NCBI GenBank assembly: GCA_003561145.1
Contig: PWXL01000076.1
Location: 1 to 25,604, forward strand
Length of the DNA: 25,604 bases
Source: Candidatus Atribacteria bacterium
GTDB lineage: Bacteria > Atribacterota > Atribacteria > Atribacterales > Atribacteraceae
Reading direction: 5' to 3'
The position numbers and the translations under genes are program-made. The notes beneath the pieces were generated by a model, which saw only the letters and a list, made by a program, of their open reading frames with translations, ran no database searches and was not told the origin of the DNA. Shown piece after piece: positions 16,089-24,851 of the stretch (positions are counted from its first letter, which is position 1; each line of letters opens with the position of its first letter).

Positions 16089-16881
16089 CACTCAAACTCT
16101 TGTTCTCCAAAGAGAAACGGGAGACCCCTCTCTTGCTTTCCAGGTAAAACCGTACAACCTCAAGACCTAATGCACCAAGTGTGCCCCATTCGCCATTGAG
16201 GTCGTGTTCGTTCTCAGGAATACCTTGTTTACGAATCAGGCTATAGGCTTTTTTTACTTCATCCCGTTCCTCCCGGTTCATACCCCGCCGTTTCATACCC
16301 ACCAGGTTCAAACCATATAAACGTGCCGGGTGTCCGTCAGCCAGTGAAAAAGGTGGAATGTCTTTGACTACTTTCGAAAGCCCTCCTACCATTGCCATCC
16401 TCCCAATGTTCACAAACTGGTGAACACCGACCAACCCACTGATAGTTGCTCTGTCCCCTACCCGTACATAACCCGAAAGGGAAGCTCCATTGGCCATTGT
16501 TACCTCGTTTCCCACCCTGCAGTTATGGGCTACATGACAATAGGCCATTAAAAAACAGCTTTTTCCCACCCTGGTTGAACAGCCTTCTCCGGTCGCACGG
16601 TGAATAGTGACATACTCCCGTATAATTGTTCCTTCACCTATTTCTACTGAAGTTTTCTCACCCTGGTACGCTACATCCTGAGGCGGGGTTCCCAAAACTG
16701 CATGAGAACCAACAGACACTCCTTCTGCTAAGACCGTTCTCCCTTCCACAACAGCACACGCTCCGATACGCACATAATCACCTATCACAGTATGTTTTCC
16801 TATGACCGTGAAAGGACCGATTTCCACTTCCCTTCCTATTCTGGCACCATCTTCTATCACAGCTCTCGGATCAATACTCAC
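16078..16881 (-). CDS. lpxA: UDP-N-acetylglucosamine acyltransferase LpxA
   Basis: 267 aa left-handed parallel beta-helix acyltransferase, first enzyme of lipid A synthesis. Hexapeptide repeats run from about residue 5 to 185. Catalytic His119 sits in HVAHNCRVGN, matching E. coli His125. The VHQFVNIGRMAMVGG segment and GLNLVGMKRRG start of the helical C-terminal domain confirm LpxA over LpxD. Start is GTG at 16881 with AGGA seven bases upstream, overlapping the lpxC stop by 11 bases. The acyl chain length preference cannot be read from this alone. No fabZ gene precedes it, unlike most lpx operons. Confidence 0.95.
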   Translation of the reverse strand: MSIDPRAVIEDGARIGREVEIGPFTVIGKHTVIGDYVRIGACAVVEGRTVLAEGVSVGSHAVLGTPPQDVAYQGEKTSVEIGEGTIIREYVTIHRATGEGCSTRVGKSCFLMAYCHVAHNCRVGNEVTMANGASLSGYVRVGDRATISGLVGVHQFVNIGRMAMVGGLSKVVKDIPPFSLADGHPARLYGLNLVGMKRRGMNREERDEVKKAYSLIRKQGIPENEHDLNGEWGTLGALGLEVVRFYLESKRGVSRFSLENKSLSDVY

Positions 16882-17764
16882 CCGTTATCCTGCCTTCCGA
16901 TTGATTATAATCATCATACCCTATTAATTTTTTTACCAGAAGATGGTTGAGTTCGTGACCGGACCGGATAGCCACGAATTGACCTACCAATCTTTTTCCC
17001 ACCAGCATCAGATCCCCCACAAGATCCAATATCTTGTGAGCACATCCTTCCCCTTCCATTCGCAAATGGGAAAGTGCCCTGCCGTCCTCACCAAAGATAA
17101 TCGCTGACTCACGTACACCTTGTCCAAAACCACCGGAAAGTATCCCCTCAATTTCCCGTTGGAAAGCAAATGTACGTGCTCTCCCCAGTTCAGCATAATC
17201 ATCACTCTCATCCATTCCAAAATACTCCACTCGGGGAGCGGGAAAGAAATCAAGTAGATAATGGACTGAAAATGAAGGAGCGGGAAAGGCAAATACATAA
17301 CGCCCCCCTTCACCAACCCAGAGAGATCGTGCAACAAACACCACCTTCCGGAAAGCATGAAGTTCCCCTATGCGTTCATCTGACAAGGCGTGTAACCAAA
17401 CACCTAAACTTCCATCTCCTGCCGGGAGTTCCCCTCCCTCTACCTGTACTACCAGATTATCCACTTTTCTTATCCAGCAAGCCGATAAAAGATGCTCGAC
17501 TGTTTCGATTGTTTTACCATCCCGTTGAAGCGACGTCGAGCGTAGAGCCGGCGCCAGAAAGGCTGCATGTGCCGGTACAGACAAACCGTCATAAAAAAAT
17601 GTTATTCCGGTTCCCGCTTGTGCGGGGCCCAATGAAACTCCTACCGGATCTCCTCCATGCAATCCTTTCCCTTCCATGTGAATGGTACGGGTAAGGGTTC
17701 GCTGTCTATACGGTGTGATTACTTCCCGGAGATTCGCTGTTGGATTCGTCTCAAACCCTGCCAT
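16871..17764 (-). CDS. lpxC: UDP-3-O-acyl-N-acetylglucosamine deacetylase LpxC
   Basis: 297 aa zinc deacetylase catalysing the committed step of lipid A synthesis. Zinc ligands H91 (TVEHLLSA), H243 and D247 (AHKILDLVGDL); general base E90; H270 (RSGHELN). N-terminal QRTLTRTIHMEGKGLHGG is the family opening. Single LpxC domain; not fused to FabZ as in some lineages. ATG 17764 is inside lpxD (46-base overlap) and its GGAG is only two bases away, so the true start could be slightly downstream, but no better ATG or GTG start precedes the QRTL motif. It overlaps lpxA by 11 bases. Confidence 0.94.
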   Translation of the reverse strand: MAGFETNPTANLREVITPYRQRTLTRTIHMEGKGLHGGDPVGVSLGPAQAGTGITFFYDGLSVPAHAAFLAPALRSTSLQRDGKTIETVEHLLSACWIRKVDNLVVQVEGGELPAGDGSLGVWLHALSDERIGELHAFRKVVFVARSLWVGEGGRYVFAFPAPSFSVHYLLDFFPAPRVEYFGMDESDDYAELGRARTFAFQREIEGILSGGFGQGVRESAIIFGEDGRALSHLRMEGEGCAHKILDLVGDLMLVGKRLVGQFVAIRSGHELNHLLVKKLIGYDDYNQSEGRITGEY

Positions 17765-18726
17765 ATCTCCGGTAATTTGCGTACCAAGACCCGCTCGCGC
17801 ATCTCTTTCCGATGCTCCTGAGCAGGAAAACCGGAAACCATGAGACCGTCCGGAATATTATTGGCCACTCCTGCACGGCCTGTCATTATCACATTTTTTC
17901 CTACTGTGGTGTGATCTTTCACCCCACTTTGTCCTCCCATCATTACAGCATCTCCTACCGATGAACTCCCCGCTATTCCTGATTGGCCGGCAATCACCAC
18001 GTTACACCCTATAATAACATTATGCGCAATCATCACGAGATTATCAATCTTCGTTCCCCTCCCTATCCGAGTAGCCCCGACCGTTCCCCTGTCAATAGTG
18101 GTATTAGCACCGATTTCCACCTCATCTCCTACTTCGACACAGCCGACGTGGGGTATCTTTTCGTACCGGTCACCATTACGTTCATATCCGAATCCATCTG
18201 ACCCGATGACCGCCCCGCTATGTACAATAACTTTTTTGCCCAACCGGCAACGTTCTCGAATGATCGCGCTCGGGTACACAATACAATGCTCGCCCAACAC
18301 CACGTGTTCTCCTACATATGACTGGGGATATATGACAGTTCCGCTTCCGATAACGGCTCCTTCCCCAATGTAGACCATAGCACCCACAGCCACACCCGGC
18401 CCCAGTCTTGCGGACGGATGTACTCTGGCCGATGGCTCAACTCCCTCAGCCGGCAAAGAGGCAGAAGTGAATGAAAGCGCGAGAATCCGATAGGCTTCCC
18501 GAGGGTCAGAAACCCATACCTGGTGTTTTCCCGCACATTCTACACCCCGTGGAAGAACCACTGCAAGAGCGGATGATATTTTGACCTCATCCAGTCTTCG
18601 TGCGTCAAAAAGAAAGATCAACTCGTGGGGTTTTGCATCAAAGAGAGTATTCAAACCCCTGATTTCAAAAGTGGGGTCGCCTTCAAGACGACCCCTGACA
18701 AGCTCGGTAGCTTCCTGTAGGTTCAA
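17719..18726 (-). CDS. lpxD: UDP-3-O-acylglucosamine N-acyltransferase LpxD
   Basis: 335 aa. It adds the second acyl chain to UDP-3-O-acylglucosamine. N-terminal uridine-binding domain (to about residue 95), then a hexapeptide beta-helix (about 97-300) with SDGFGY at 176-181 and catalytic His235 in IAHNVIIG, then a short C-terminal helix ending PEIWQGLRRIQQRI. Start is TTG at 18726 with only a weak GTGAG ribosome site, so low translation or coupling to ompH 18 bases upstream is possible. The C-terminus overlaps lpxC by 46 bases. Confidence 0.94.
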   Translation of the reverse strand: MNLQEATELVRGRLEGDPTFEIRGLNTLFDAKPHELIFLFDARRLDEVKISSALAVVLPRGVECAGKHQVWVSDPREAYRILALSFTSASLPAEGVEPSARVHPSARLGPGVAVGAMVYIGEGAVIGSGTVIYPQSYVGEHVVLGEHCIVYPSAIIRERCRLGKKVIVHSGAVIGSDGFGYERNGDRYEKIPHVGCVEVGDEVEIGANTTIDRGTVGATRIGRGTKIDNLVMIAHNVIIGCNVVIAGQSGIAGSSSVGDAVMMGGQSGVKDHTTVGKNVIMTGRAGVANNIPDGLMVSGFPAQEHRKEMRERVLVRKLPEIWQGLRRIQQRISGK

Positions 18727-18744
18727 ATATGCTCACGCACCAAC

Positions 18745-19266
18745 TTAACCAGCCGAAGAATTCTGTACCCGCTGGATCACCTCATCGGTGATATCAATTC
18801 CACCGTATAAAACCAGGGGCATCTCCAGCATTTCCCTTTCTGCAACGGGAACACGTAATTCACTACGGATGACCAAAACAAGATTCCGTCTTTCCGAAAT
18901 CGTACGAATCGCATCAATAACATCAAGATAGCGTGTATCAATGAGATTTTGACGCTCCTGAAGCATCCGATCCCGTATAGGCTCCCACTCGAGGTTCATT
19001 TCCTGTTCCAGGGCTAGGACTTCTTCCCGAGTTTTACCTCTTCCCTTTTCGTTGAGCATTTGCTGCCGTTTTTGCATCTCACTCATCAATTCATCCTCGA
19101 GCTGGGCCAGTTGGCGTGTATGGGGGTGGCTGTCAAAGATTTTATTGATATCCACCAAACCGATTTGTGACGAATCGAGCGAGTTCGTTGCCGCCATAGC
19201 TGCCGATACAGCAAACAAGAAGGCAGTGAGAACAACACTACAAATGGCCGCTTTCCTCACATACAT
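18745..19266 (-). CDS. OmpH/Skp-family periplasmic chaperone
   Basis: 173 aa. A Sec signal peptide is clear: MYVRKAAICSVVLTAFLF followed by small residues and a probable AMA-A cleavage near residue 25. The mature part begins IGLVDINKIFDSHP, the OmpH opening, followed by a long charged, Glu/Gln/Arg-rich stretch likely to form the two coiled-coil tentacles, and ends in a small beta-strand region VIRSELRVP...VLYGGIDITDEVI. Skp holds unfolded outer-membrane proteins. The frame opens at a TTG (19287), but that lies in the AAAGGAGAG ribosome site; ATG 19266 is the real start. It is placed between bamA and lpxD as in many diderms. Confidence 0.9.
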   Translation of the reverse strand: MYVRKAAICSVVLTAFLFAVSAAMAATNSLDSSQIGLVDINKIFDSHPHTRQLAQLEDELMSEMQKRQQMLNEKGRGKTREEVLALEQEMNLEWEPIRDRMLQERQNLIDTRYLDVIDAIRTISERRNLVLVIRSELRVPVAEREMLEMPLVLYGGIDITDEVIQRVQNSSAG

Positions 19267-19369
19267 AAAGAGCAACTCTCCTTTCAAGAGGTCAGGCTTC
19301 CGCCCGCCGTATGTTTCTATCAGTCGAAAAAGTTACCTTACCGGTTACTTGGTGCAGGACTCCTCCGGA
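19267..19369 (-). other. Short gap between bamA and ompH
   Basis: 103 bases. Contains only the ompH ribosome site AAAGGAGAG. No hairpin with a T run and no promoter is convincing, so ompH is probably read through from bamA. Confidence 0.5.
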
Positions 19370-21046
19370 TCAGAAGGTATGACCAATACTAAAATAGGTC
19401 TGGGCTCCAACTTCCCCGATACCGTAATCAAGGCTTACGGGACCGATAGGAGTGTCAATCCGTAAACCGACACCATAACCCATTTTTATATCCCCGAAGT
19501 CAATGGTCTGGTCAAGTTCCCAGGCATATCCCGCATCTCCGAAAAGCACTAACTGGGCGTTCTCGGTCACATTCCAACGATATTCCAGGTTAAACAGGAG
19601 CATTGTATCTCCAGAAAATTCAAACAGGTCGTATCCTCTCAGCGTTTGTGCTCCGCCAAGAAGAAATTTTTCGTACTCCGGCAATTCAGTATCGGCAATC
19701 CCTCCCATCGCGCGCAACGCAACCACAGTATCTTCGCCGGTGTCAATATAATGCCGGAGATCTAAAGTATACTTGGTATAATCCGTATCACCCCCGAGAA
19801 AACGACCGGCCATTTCAGCCTGCAATGACCCGTACCAGCCATCGCTCGGGCTCGCAGGATCATCACGTGTGTCATAAATAATGGTCGGTGTGAGGGAGTT
19901 AGTCTGACCTCCCCGCTCCGGAACAACTCCTTCTATGGGCAGGATCTCTATAAACTCACTCTTATAGCGGAGCCGCCACCGCCAATCCTCATCGATGTCC
20001 CGCCCCAAGGTTATATGGCCGCCTAACCTTTTCTCCTCGTACTTTCCTATTACTTCCCGTGCTTCGTACTGCCGGCGTTGGCGGACCTGGTCATATACAC
20101 TCAGCGAGAAAAACGTGGGGGTATCAAATAACCATGGTTCTTCGAATGTGAAGCGATAGAGTGTTCGAGCGCCAAATTCATACCGCAATTCCACTTTTTG
20201 GGCATTCCCTCCTAAATTCGACTCACGGTACCGCACAAATCCCAGCCACCCGTCGTCGGTGTTATAGCCAACACCCAGTCCTGCCTCACCTGTTGGACGC
20301 TCCACAACTGTCGCCTTCACAATAACGTGGTCACGGTCCTTACCCGGCTCGATGCGCATGGCTATATCATCGAAAAAACCCAGGTTGTATATGGCTCTCA
20401 TGCTTCGGTTGATGACACTGAAATCAAAAATATGAGGTACATCGAAGGTCAGCTCGCGGCGTAAAACATGTTCTCTTGTCCTCTCAAGTCCCTGAAATAC
20501 TACGTCTTCGATAATCCCCTCAAAAATTGTAAAATTCAGGACACCGTTCATAAAATCTATCTCGTCCACCGCTGTGACCAGGAAACCTTCGTTACTGTAA
20601 AGAGCGCGTATTCTTTCTATGTCTCTTTGAAAGATTCTCCAATTCATTACCTGTCCGCGTGCCAGGATCATATTCGCTTTCAGGGTTTCATCTTCTATAG
20701 CAGTATTCCCTTCAATACGAATCTCCTCTATAATCTGGAACTCTTCAACCACGTAGATAACTTCAATACCATCAGGATAGGTTACCGTATCTACGTACAC
20801 TTGGGAAAAGTATCCCAGGTCATAAATTGCGTTTATGTCATTTTGGACCGTGGGGGGACTGAAGGGTTCGCGCAACGAGAGTTCGACTGCAGAAAGGATA
20901 AGATCAGTGCTGATATTTTCATTTCCCTCCACTCGGATGGCAACAACCGGAGGAGAGCTTTGGTTTGCATACACTGTACAGACCGGTATCAGGAAAGACA
21001 GAAAAAGAAACAAAACAATAACTCGAGAGCAAGGCGTTAATCTCAT
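19370..21046 (-). CDS. bamA: BamA/Omp85 outer-membrane protein assembly factor, three-POTRA form
   Basis: 558 aa, much shorter than E. coli BamA (about 800). Signal peptide residues 1 to about 28 ending VYA-N. Three POTRA domains: about 34-107, 108-182 and 183-258. Then the beta-barrel from about 263, with SNLGGNA, DTRDDPASPSDGWYG, and the hallmark LLGGAQTLRGYD in the L6 loop. The last residue is Phe, the barrel C-terminal signal. BamA inserts beta-barrel proteins. TamA is also three-POTRA, but sitting directly upstream of ompH and lpxD fits BamA. ATG 21046 has AGGAGG 12 bases upstream, partly paired in a small hairpin. Confidence 0.93.
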   Translation of the reverse strand: MRLTPCSRVIVLFLFLSFLIPVCTVYANQSSPPVVAIRVEGNENISTDLILSAVELSLREPFSPPTVQNDINAIYDLGYFSQVYVDTVTYPDGIEVIYVVEEFQIIEEIRIEGNTAIEDETLKANMILARGQVMNWRIFQRDIERIRALYSNEGFLVTAVDEIDFMNGVLNFTIFEGIIEDVVFQGLERTREHVLRRELTFDVPHIFDFSVINRSMRAIYNLGFFDDIAMRIEPGKDRDHVIVKATVVERPTGEAGLGVGYNTDDGWLGFVRYRESNLGGNAQKVELRYEFGARTLYRFTFEEPWLFDTPTFFSLSVYDQVRQRRQYEAREVIGKYEEKRLGGHITLGRDIDEDWRWRLRYKSEFIEILPIEGVVPERGGQTNSLTPTIIYDTRDDPASPSDGWYGSLQAEMAGRFLGGDTDYTKYTLDLRHYIDTGEDTVVALRAMGGIADTELPEYEKFLLGGAQTLRGYDLFEFSGDTMLLFNLEYRWNVTENAQLVLFGDAGYAWELDQTIDFGDIKMGYGVGLRIDTPIGPVSLDYGIGEVGAQTYFSIGHTF

Positions 21047-21102
21047 GAGGTGGAAATACCTCCTTTACCGCTGATTTCAAGTGGGTCTCTTGCCGTGCGC
21101 AC
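21043..21102 (-). CDS. Possible 19-codon leader ORF ending on the bamA start
   Basis: GTG at 21102 follows a strong GGAGGAG ribosome site by seven bases and reads 19 codons (MRTARDPLEISGKGGISTS) to a TGA that overlaps the bamA ATG as ATGA. Its ribosome site is better than bamA's own. Translation through it would open the hairpin over bamA's ribosome site. No homologue known to me; a short chance ORF is possible. Confidence 0.35.
   Translation of the reverse strand: MRTARDPLEISGKGGISTS
21047..21062 (-). promoter_or_regulatory. bamA: Hairpin covering the bamA ribosome-binding site
   Basis: On the minus strand GAGGT (21062-21058) pairs with ACCTC (21051-21047) around a six-base loop, directly before the ATG. 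The paired GAGGT is part of the AGGAGGT ribosome site, so the site would be partly hidden unless ribosomes from the upstream short ORF open it. The stem is only 5 bp. Confidence 0.35.
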
Positions 21103-21179
21103 CTGAACTCTCCTCCCTCATTGAATAATTGTATTCGTTCAAGATCACATGGAAAATCTCTACCGTATCCATGAGTTTG
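21063..21179 (-). other. tamB-bamA intergenic region
   Basis: Contains a possible -10 box TACAAT near 21132-21127 with a poor -35 (TTTCCA or TTTTCC at 16-17 bases), the leader ORF's ribosome site near 21110-21116, and the leader ORF's 5' part. A second, internal promoter for bamA is possible but weak. Confidence 0.3.
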
Positions 21180-24100
21180 CTAAAACCGGGTGTGATATTC
21201 TAATTCCCATTCAACGCGGCCGTCCCTCTGGATTTCAGTACGGAAAGACCATTCCCGGCTGAAATCAAGTTCAAAACCCAGGGACGATTTTCCCTCCCCC
21301 CCCAAATCTTGAGTATAACTCACTGAAAGGTTTTCTCCAAGGTCTTTAGAGAATTTCACTCCATACAATCCTGATGGGTTCTGACCGGGAACAGTAACCT
21401 CAATACCATCAAAAAATATATTTCTTTCAAAATCTTTTCCATCAATTCCAAGTAAAAACTGTGCAACCTTGACCAGTGGTCCCTGCAAATCAATACGGTC
21501 AAGTGAAGTATAAGCTTCGGGAGAGCCCAGGAGTAAAAGTGACACAATCTCCTCCTGGCTCAATGAAGGGTGGGATTCCAATGTCATTTCATAATTATCA
21601 AGGGGCCCTCGTGCTCTCAAGGTGACCCGGTACCGGCCAATTCGTTTTCGACCCTCAAGATCCAGCTGCGGCTCCAGGCCAAAGAAACTCCCAAACAACA
21701 CATATCCTTCTACATCAATCTGGTTCAAAACCAAATTGTATACTCCACGGATCACGTCAAGCCTCCCGTTCGCCTCCAAGTTTCCTTCTTCCGCTGTGAT
21801 TTCCACCCCGCCTTCCAAGGAGATTTCAAGAAATTGAGTCTTTACATGCAAGGTATCAGCTACAAGAAGAGAGAGTTTCAAGGGAAAGGGAAATTCCTTC
21901 AAGGTTTTTTCAATACCCCTGAAAATTTCCGATGAATCCGCTTCTTCTGAAAGAAGAGAAGTATCTATCAATCCATCAAACAGCTTGATTTCCCCTTTCC
22001 CTTCAAGCGCACTCCAGGGACCGGATATTTTCAATTTTCCTTCCCAACGTCCCTGAAAAGTTTCACCGGTTCCGAATAAACCTTCTTGACCACGTAAGGT
22101 AAGGGTGATATCGGCACCTTGTGCGTCCAGTTCTCCGCTGCAGGTAAAATCAAAACCCGCCAAGGTTCCTTCGCCTTCTTGCAAGAATAAAGATGGTTCT
22201 TCCGTTATAAATCCCACCATATTCTTTACTGTAAATATCGTTTCTTTCTCTTTCATAAGTACAAGGCGTTCCAAGATCACCATGCCATCCATTTGCGGGT
22301 TGCTCGAGTTACCCCGGATGTTGAGTTCAGCCTTTCCCACCGCAAGTAATTCCCCTTCCCACATCGAGGGAGGAAGAGGGAGCCGGCCAGAAGAAATAAT
22401 CTGAAGATCGATGTCCACGTTGCCGGTAGCAGGATCAATCCATCCATTTCCGCCCACAGACAACATACCTCTCTCTTCAAAAAGGGAAAAATCAGCAATA
22501 AAGAAAACATCGTCTCTGTATTCAAAGGCGAGTTCACCTGAAAAATACATTTGGTCCTCCCATTTCCCCCGCAGGTTCTCAGTCATAAAGGACCATCGGC
22601 CGTCAGCCCAATCAAGATGCCCGTAGAGATCACAGGTTGCGGATATTCCATATTCGTTGAGTTCCGCCAAACCCAATTCTGCCAGGTTCACTCCAAGCAG
22701 CGAAATTTCACCATGTTCTAATACCTCGGGTCCCAGGTAACGAACCAGGTCGAAATCTTCCCCCGGACCAGGAAGTGCTGTGCGGCCCCCTAAACTTATA
22801 CGGAAGTATTCTCCAAGTAAACGATCTCCCAGGAAAAAATCTCTTCCCTCTCCATGAAAAGAAAATTCAACCTCTTCCCAGGGACCTGCCGCGGTGAAAG
22901 AAAGTTCTTCCACTTCTCCTCGATATGCGAAATCAGTGTCTGCCGGAAGCACCAGGGAAGTGAGCACTCCCTGTACATCCAAAGAGTGGAATGGTGTTGC
23001 CCTTCCACTCAACTCAACAGAACCTTCCGGAAATACGGTGGAAAAATGCTCTACTTCCACCGTATCACCTCTCAACCATCCCCGGAAAACCAACTCTTCC
23101 CCGGTAAACGCACCTGCCCGCCAATGCGGGCTTTCCAACTGGACCCCGGCTTCCCACCCTTCAGGATTATGTGCAAACACCGTTTCGCCGTTCAGAAAAA
23201 GCTCTATCTCCAAATCTTCCAGATGATAGGTAAGAGGAAACCCATCGGCCCTGATTGCGCCGAATACCCCCTTCTCGCCACTCTCGATATCTGCGAATAA
23301 CTTTCCTCCACCTTGTTCCAGGATCAGCCCTTCCAGGTGGACCACATCAGCTTCAAGAGTGATTTTTCCCGCCTGCACATTCCCCAGCTGGCTGTGTTCC
23401 CAGAATATATTCCCCTCGGTCAATTCCATACCTATCCGTGCCGGTGAATCCCTTCCTGCGGTAAGAACAAGGTTTCCAGAAACCAAACCACTCACGGGTA
23501 ATGTTTGCTCCAGCAACTCATTGACAGGCAATTGCCGGACTTCACCCTCAAGAGCCAGGGCGGAGCCATCCCAAACTCCCTTGACATCTAATACACTCTG
23601 TAAAAATTCACCTTGGCCTGTTAATTCGATCCGTCCGCCTGGTAATAGGTGTATGCTGAGGCGGGGATGAAGTACATTATATTCCCTAAATTCAATGAAT
23701 TCTCCCAAAAAATCAAATTTTCCGGTTGGTATTCCTGAAGAGAATTCAAACCATCCCTCCACCTCTCCAAAAAAGGAAGCATGGGGAATATGCTCCGGAA
23801 AGGAAAAAAATAAAGCCGGAGTGTGAAAGAAAAGACGATTGGCCCCACCAACCCTTATTACTTCCCATACCGCCTGAAACTCTGTTGCTCCCATCGAGGA
23901 TCCGGGTAAAATGTTTCCCTGCAGGTGAGAATCTTCGAGAGCAAAGAGGAAGTCCCCTTGCAGGGCGAGATCAAAAGAATCCGCATCAAGTGAAAATATA
24001 CCTTCTACATGCCTGTTTGCGGTAATATTTGCTTCCAGTGTCAACATACCTGCCGCTCCATCAAGATGTATTTCACCTTGCAGTGCCATGTTCGAAACCA

Positions 24101-24848
24101 AAGCAGGATTGAATGCTCCTTCACCACGAAAGCAAAAACCGCTATCACCCTCTTCATGTACCTCGAGATCGGTGAAATACATTGCCCCGTTAACAGTGGA
24201 TTCCAAGCCGGCGTGAAACACTATCCTGTGCTCATTTTCGTACACACCCTGGATTCTCCCCTCTGCCAGGTTCCACATCACTTCCATCCTTTCTTGGCGA
24301 TCTTGACCAAAAGCAACGCTCAGCAGAAAAGAGTCTTTTTCCTCTAAACGGCCGTTGAGTGCGAAAGGAGTGTCAAGGATGCGAAAGAATAAAACGGCAT
24401 CACGCTTGACCAACTCAAGTCCAAAAGGATCAGTCAACAGGTCTGTTCCGCTCAGGGTAAGGTGGGTGACTGTGAGGCGACAGTCGGGTACTTCACGTAG
24501 CGCGAGGTGTGGGAGAACATCCCAAAAAGAAAGTGAGGAGGAAACCAAGGTCACCGTTTCTGCTACCAGGTCAACCTCACGCCTTCGGTTGAGCAATTCA
24601 CTCAGAGGGAGACGAGCTGTTATAACTGGAATCTCAAGAATAAACTCCTCTCCATGGAGGGCAACATCATGAATCCGAAGGCCCATGGGCCAGAGATAAT
24701 CAATGTGACCTAACTCTATTTCCATTCCCTGGGTGGACCACTCCGCAAGAAATGAATCCAGAAGCTGACGGGAAAATCTTGACCATCCGATTCCGAGTGC
24801 TATCGCTACTGCAAGCAGAAGAACAAGTATCGGTACGAGCCTTTTCAA
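21180..24848 (-). CDS. tamB: TamB/DUF490-family translocation and assembly module protein
   Basis: 1222 aa, of TamB length. N-terminal signal anchor residues 5-25 (hydrophobic LVPILVLLLAVAIALGIGW), then long beta-rich repeats without Cys catalytic motifs, forming the lipid-conducting groove predicted for AsmA-like proteins. The DUF490 C-terminal region includes LRARGPLDNYEMTLESHP and LSQEEIVSLLLLG, hallmarks of TamB, and ends in a beta-strand, YHTRF. TamB spans the periplasm with TamA and helps deliver lipids or outer-membrane proteins. Start is TTG at 24848, only 3 bases after the upstream stop and with a weak ribosome site (TAGGT), so it is coupled to the S55-like gene. The gap to bamA is 133 bases. 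TamB paired with BamA-type genes in one operon is common in diderms outside Proteobacteria. Confidence 0.9.
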   Translation of the reverse strand: MKRLVPILVLLLAVAIALGIGWSRFSRQLLDSFLAEWSTQGMEIELGHIDYLWPMGLRIHDVALHGEEFILEIPVITARLPLSELLNRRREVDLVAETVTLVSSSLSFWDVLPHLALREVPDCRLTVTHLTLSGTDLLTDPFGLELVKRDAVLFFRILDTPFALNGRLEEKDSFLLSVAFGQDRQERMEVMWNLAEGRIQGVYENEHRIVFHAGLESTVNGAMYFTDLEVHEEGDSGFCFRGEGAFNPALVSNMALQGEIHLDGAAGMLTLEANITANRHVEGIFSLDADSFDLALQGDFLFALEDSHLQGNILPGSSMGATEFQAVWEVIRVGGANRLFFHTPALFFSFPEHIPHASFFGEVEGWFEFSSGIPTGKFDFLGEFIEFREYNVLHPRLSIHLLPGGRIELTGQGEFLQSVLDVKGVWDGSALALEGEVRQLPVNELLEQTLPVSGLVSGNLVLTAGRDSPARIGMELTEGNIFWEHSQLGNVQAGKITLEADVVHLEGLILEQGGGKLFADIESGEKGVFGAIRADGFPLTYHLEDLEIELFLNGETVFAHNPEGWEAGVQLESPHWRAGAFTGEELVFRGWLRGDTVEVEHFSTVFPEGSVELSGRATPFHSLDVQGVLTSLVLPADTDFAYRGEVEELSFTAAGPWEEVEFSFHGEGRDFFLGDRLLGEYFRISLGGRTALPGPGEDFDLVRYLGPEVLEHGEISLLGVNLAELGLAELNEYGISATCDLYGHLDWADGRWSFMTENLRGKWEDQMYFSGELAFEYRDDVFFIADFSLFEERGMLSVGGNGWIDPATGNVDIDLQIISSGRLPLPPSMWEGELLAVGKAELNIRGNSSNPQMDGMVILERLVLMKEKETIFTVKNMVGFITEEPSLFLQEGEGTLAGFDFTCSGELDAQGADITLTLRGQEGLFGTGETFQGRWEGKLKISGPWSALEGKGEIKLFDGLIDTSLLSEEADSSEIFRGIEKTLKEFPFPLKLSLLVADTLHVKTQFLEISLEGGVEITAEEGNLEANGRLDVIRGVYNLVLNQIDVEGYVLFGSFFGLEPQLDLEGRKRIGRYRVTLRARGPLDNYEMTLESHPSLSQEEIVSLLLLGSPEAYTSLDRIDLQGPLVKVAQFLLGIDGKDFERNIFFDGIEVTVPGQNPSGLYGVKFSKDLGENLSVSYTQDLGGEGKSSLGFELDFSREWSFRTEIQRDGRVEWELEYHTRF

Positions 24849-24851
24849 GAC

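Noticed and set aside
19267..19287. TTG start for ompH
   Set aside because: It is part of the ribosome site for ATG 19266, which begins a clean signal peptide.
22854..23300. Plus-strand ORFs inside tamB (for example 148 codons)
   Set aside because: Antisense shadows of a long, well-supported gene; no ribosome site or recognisable motif.
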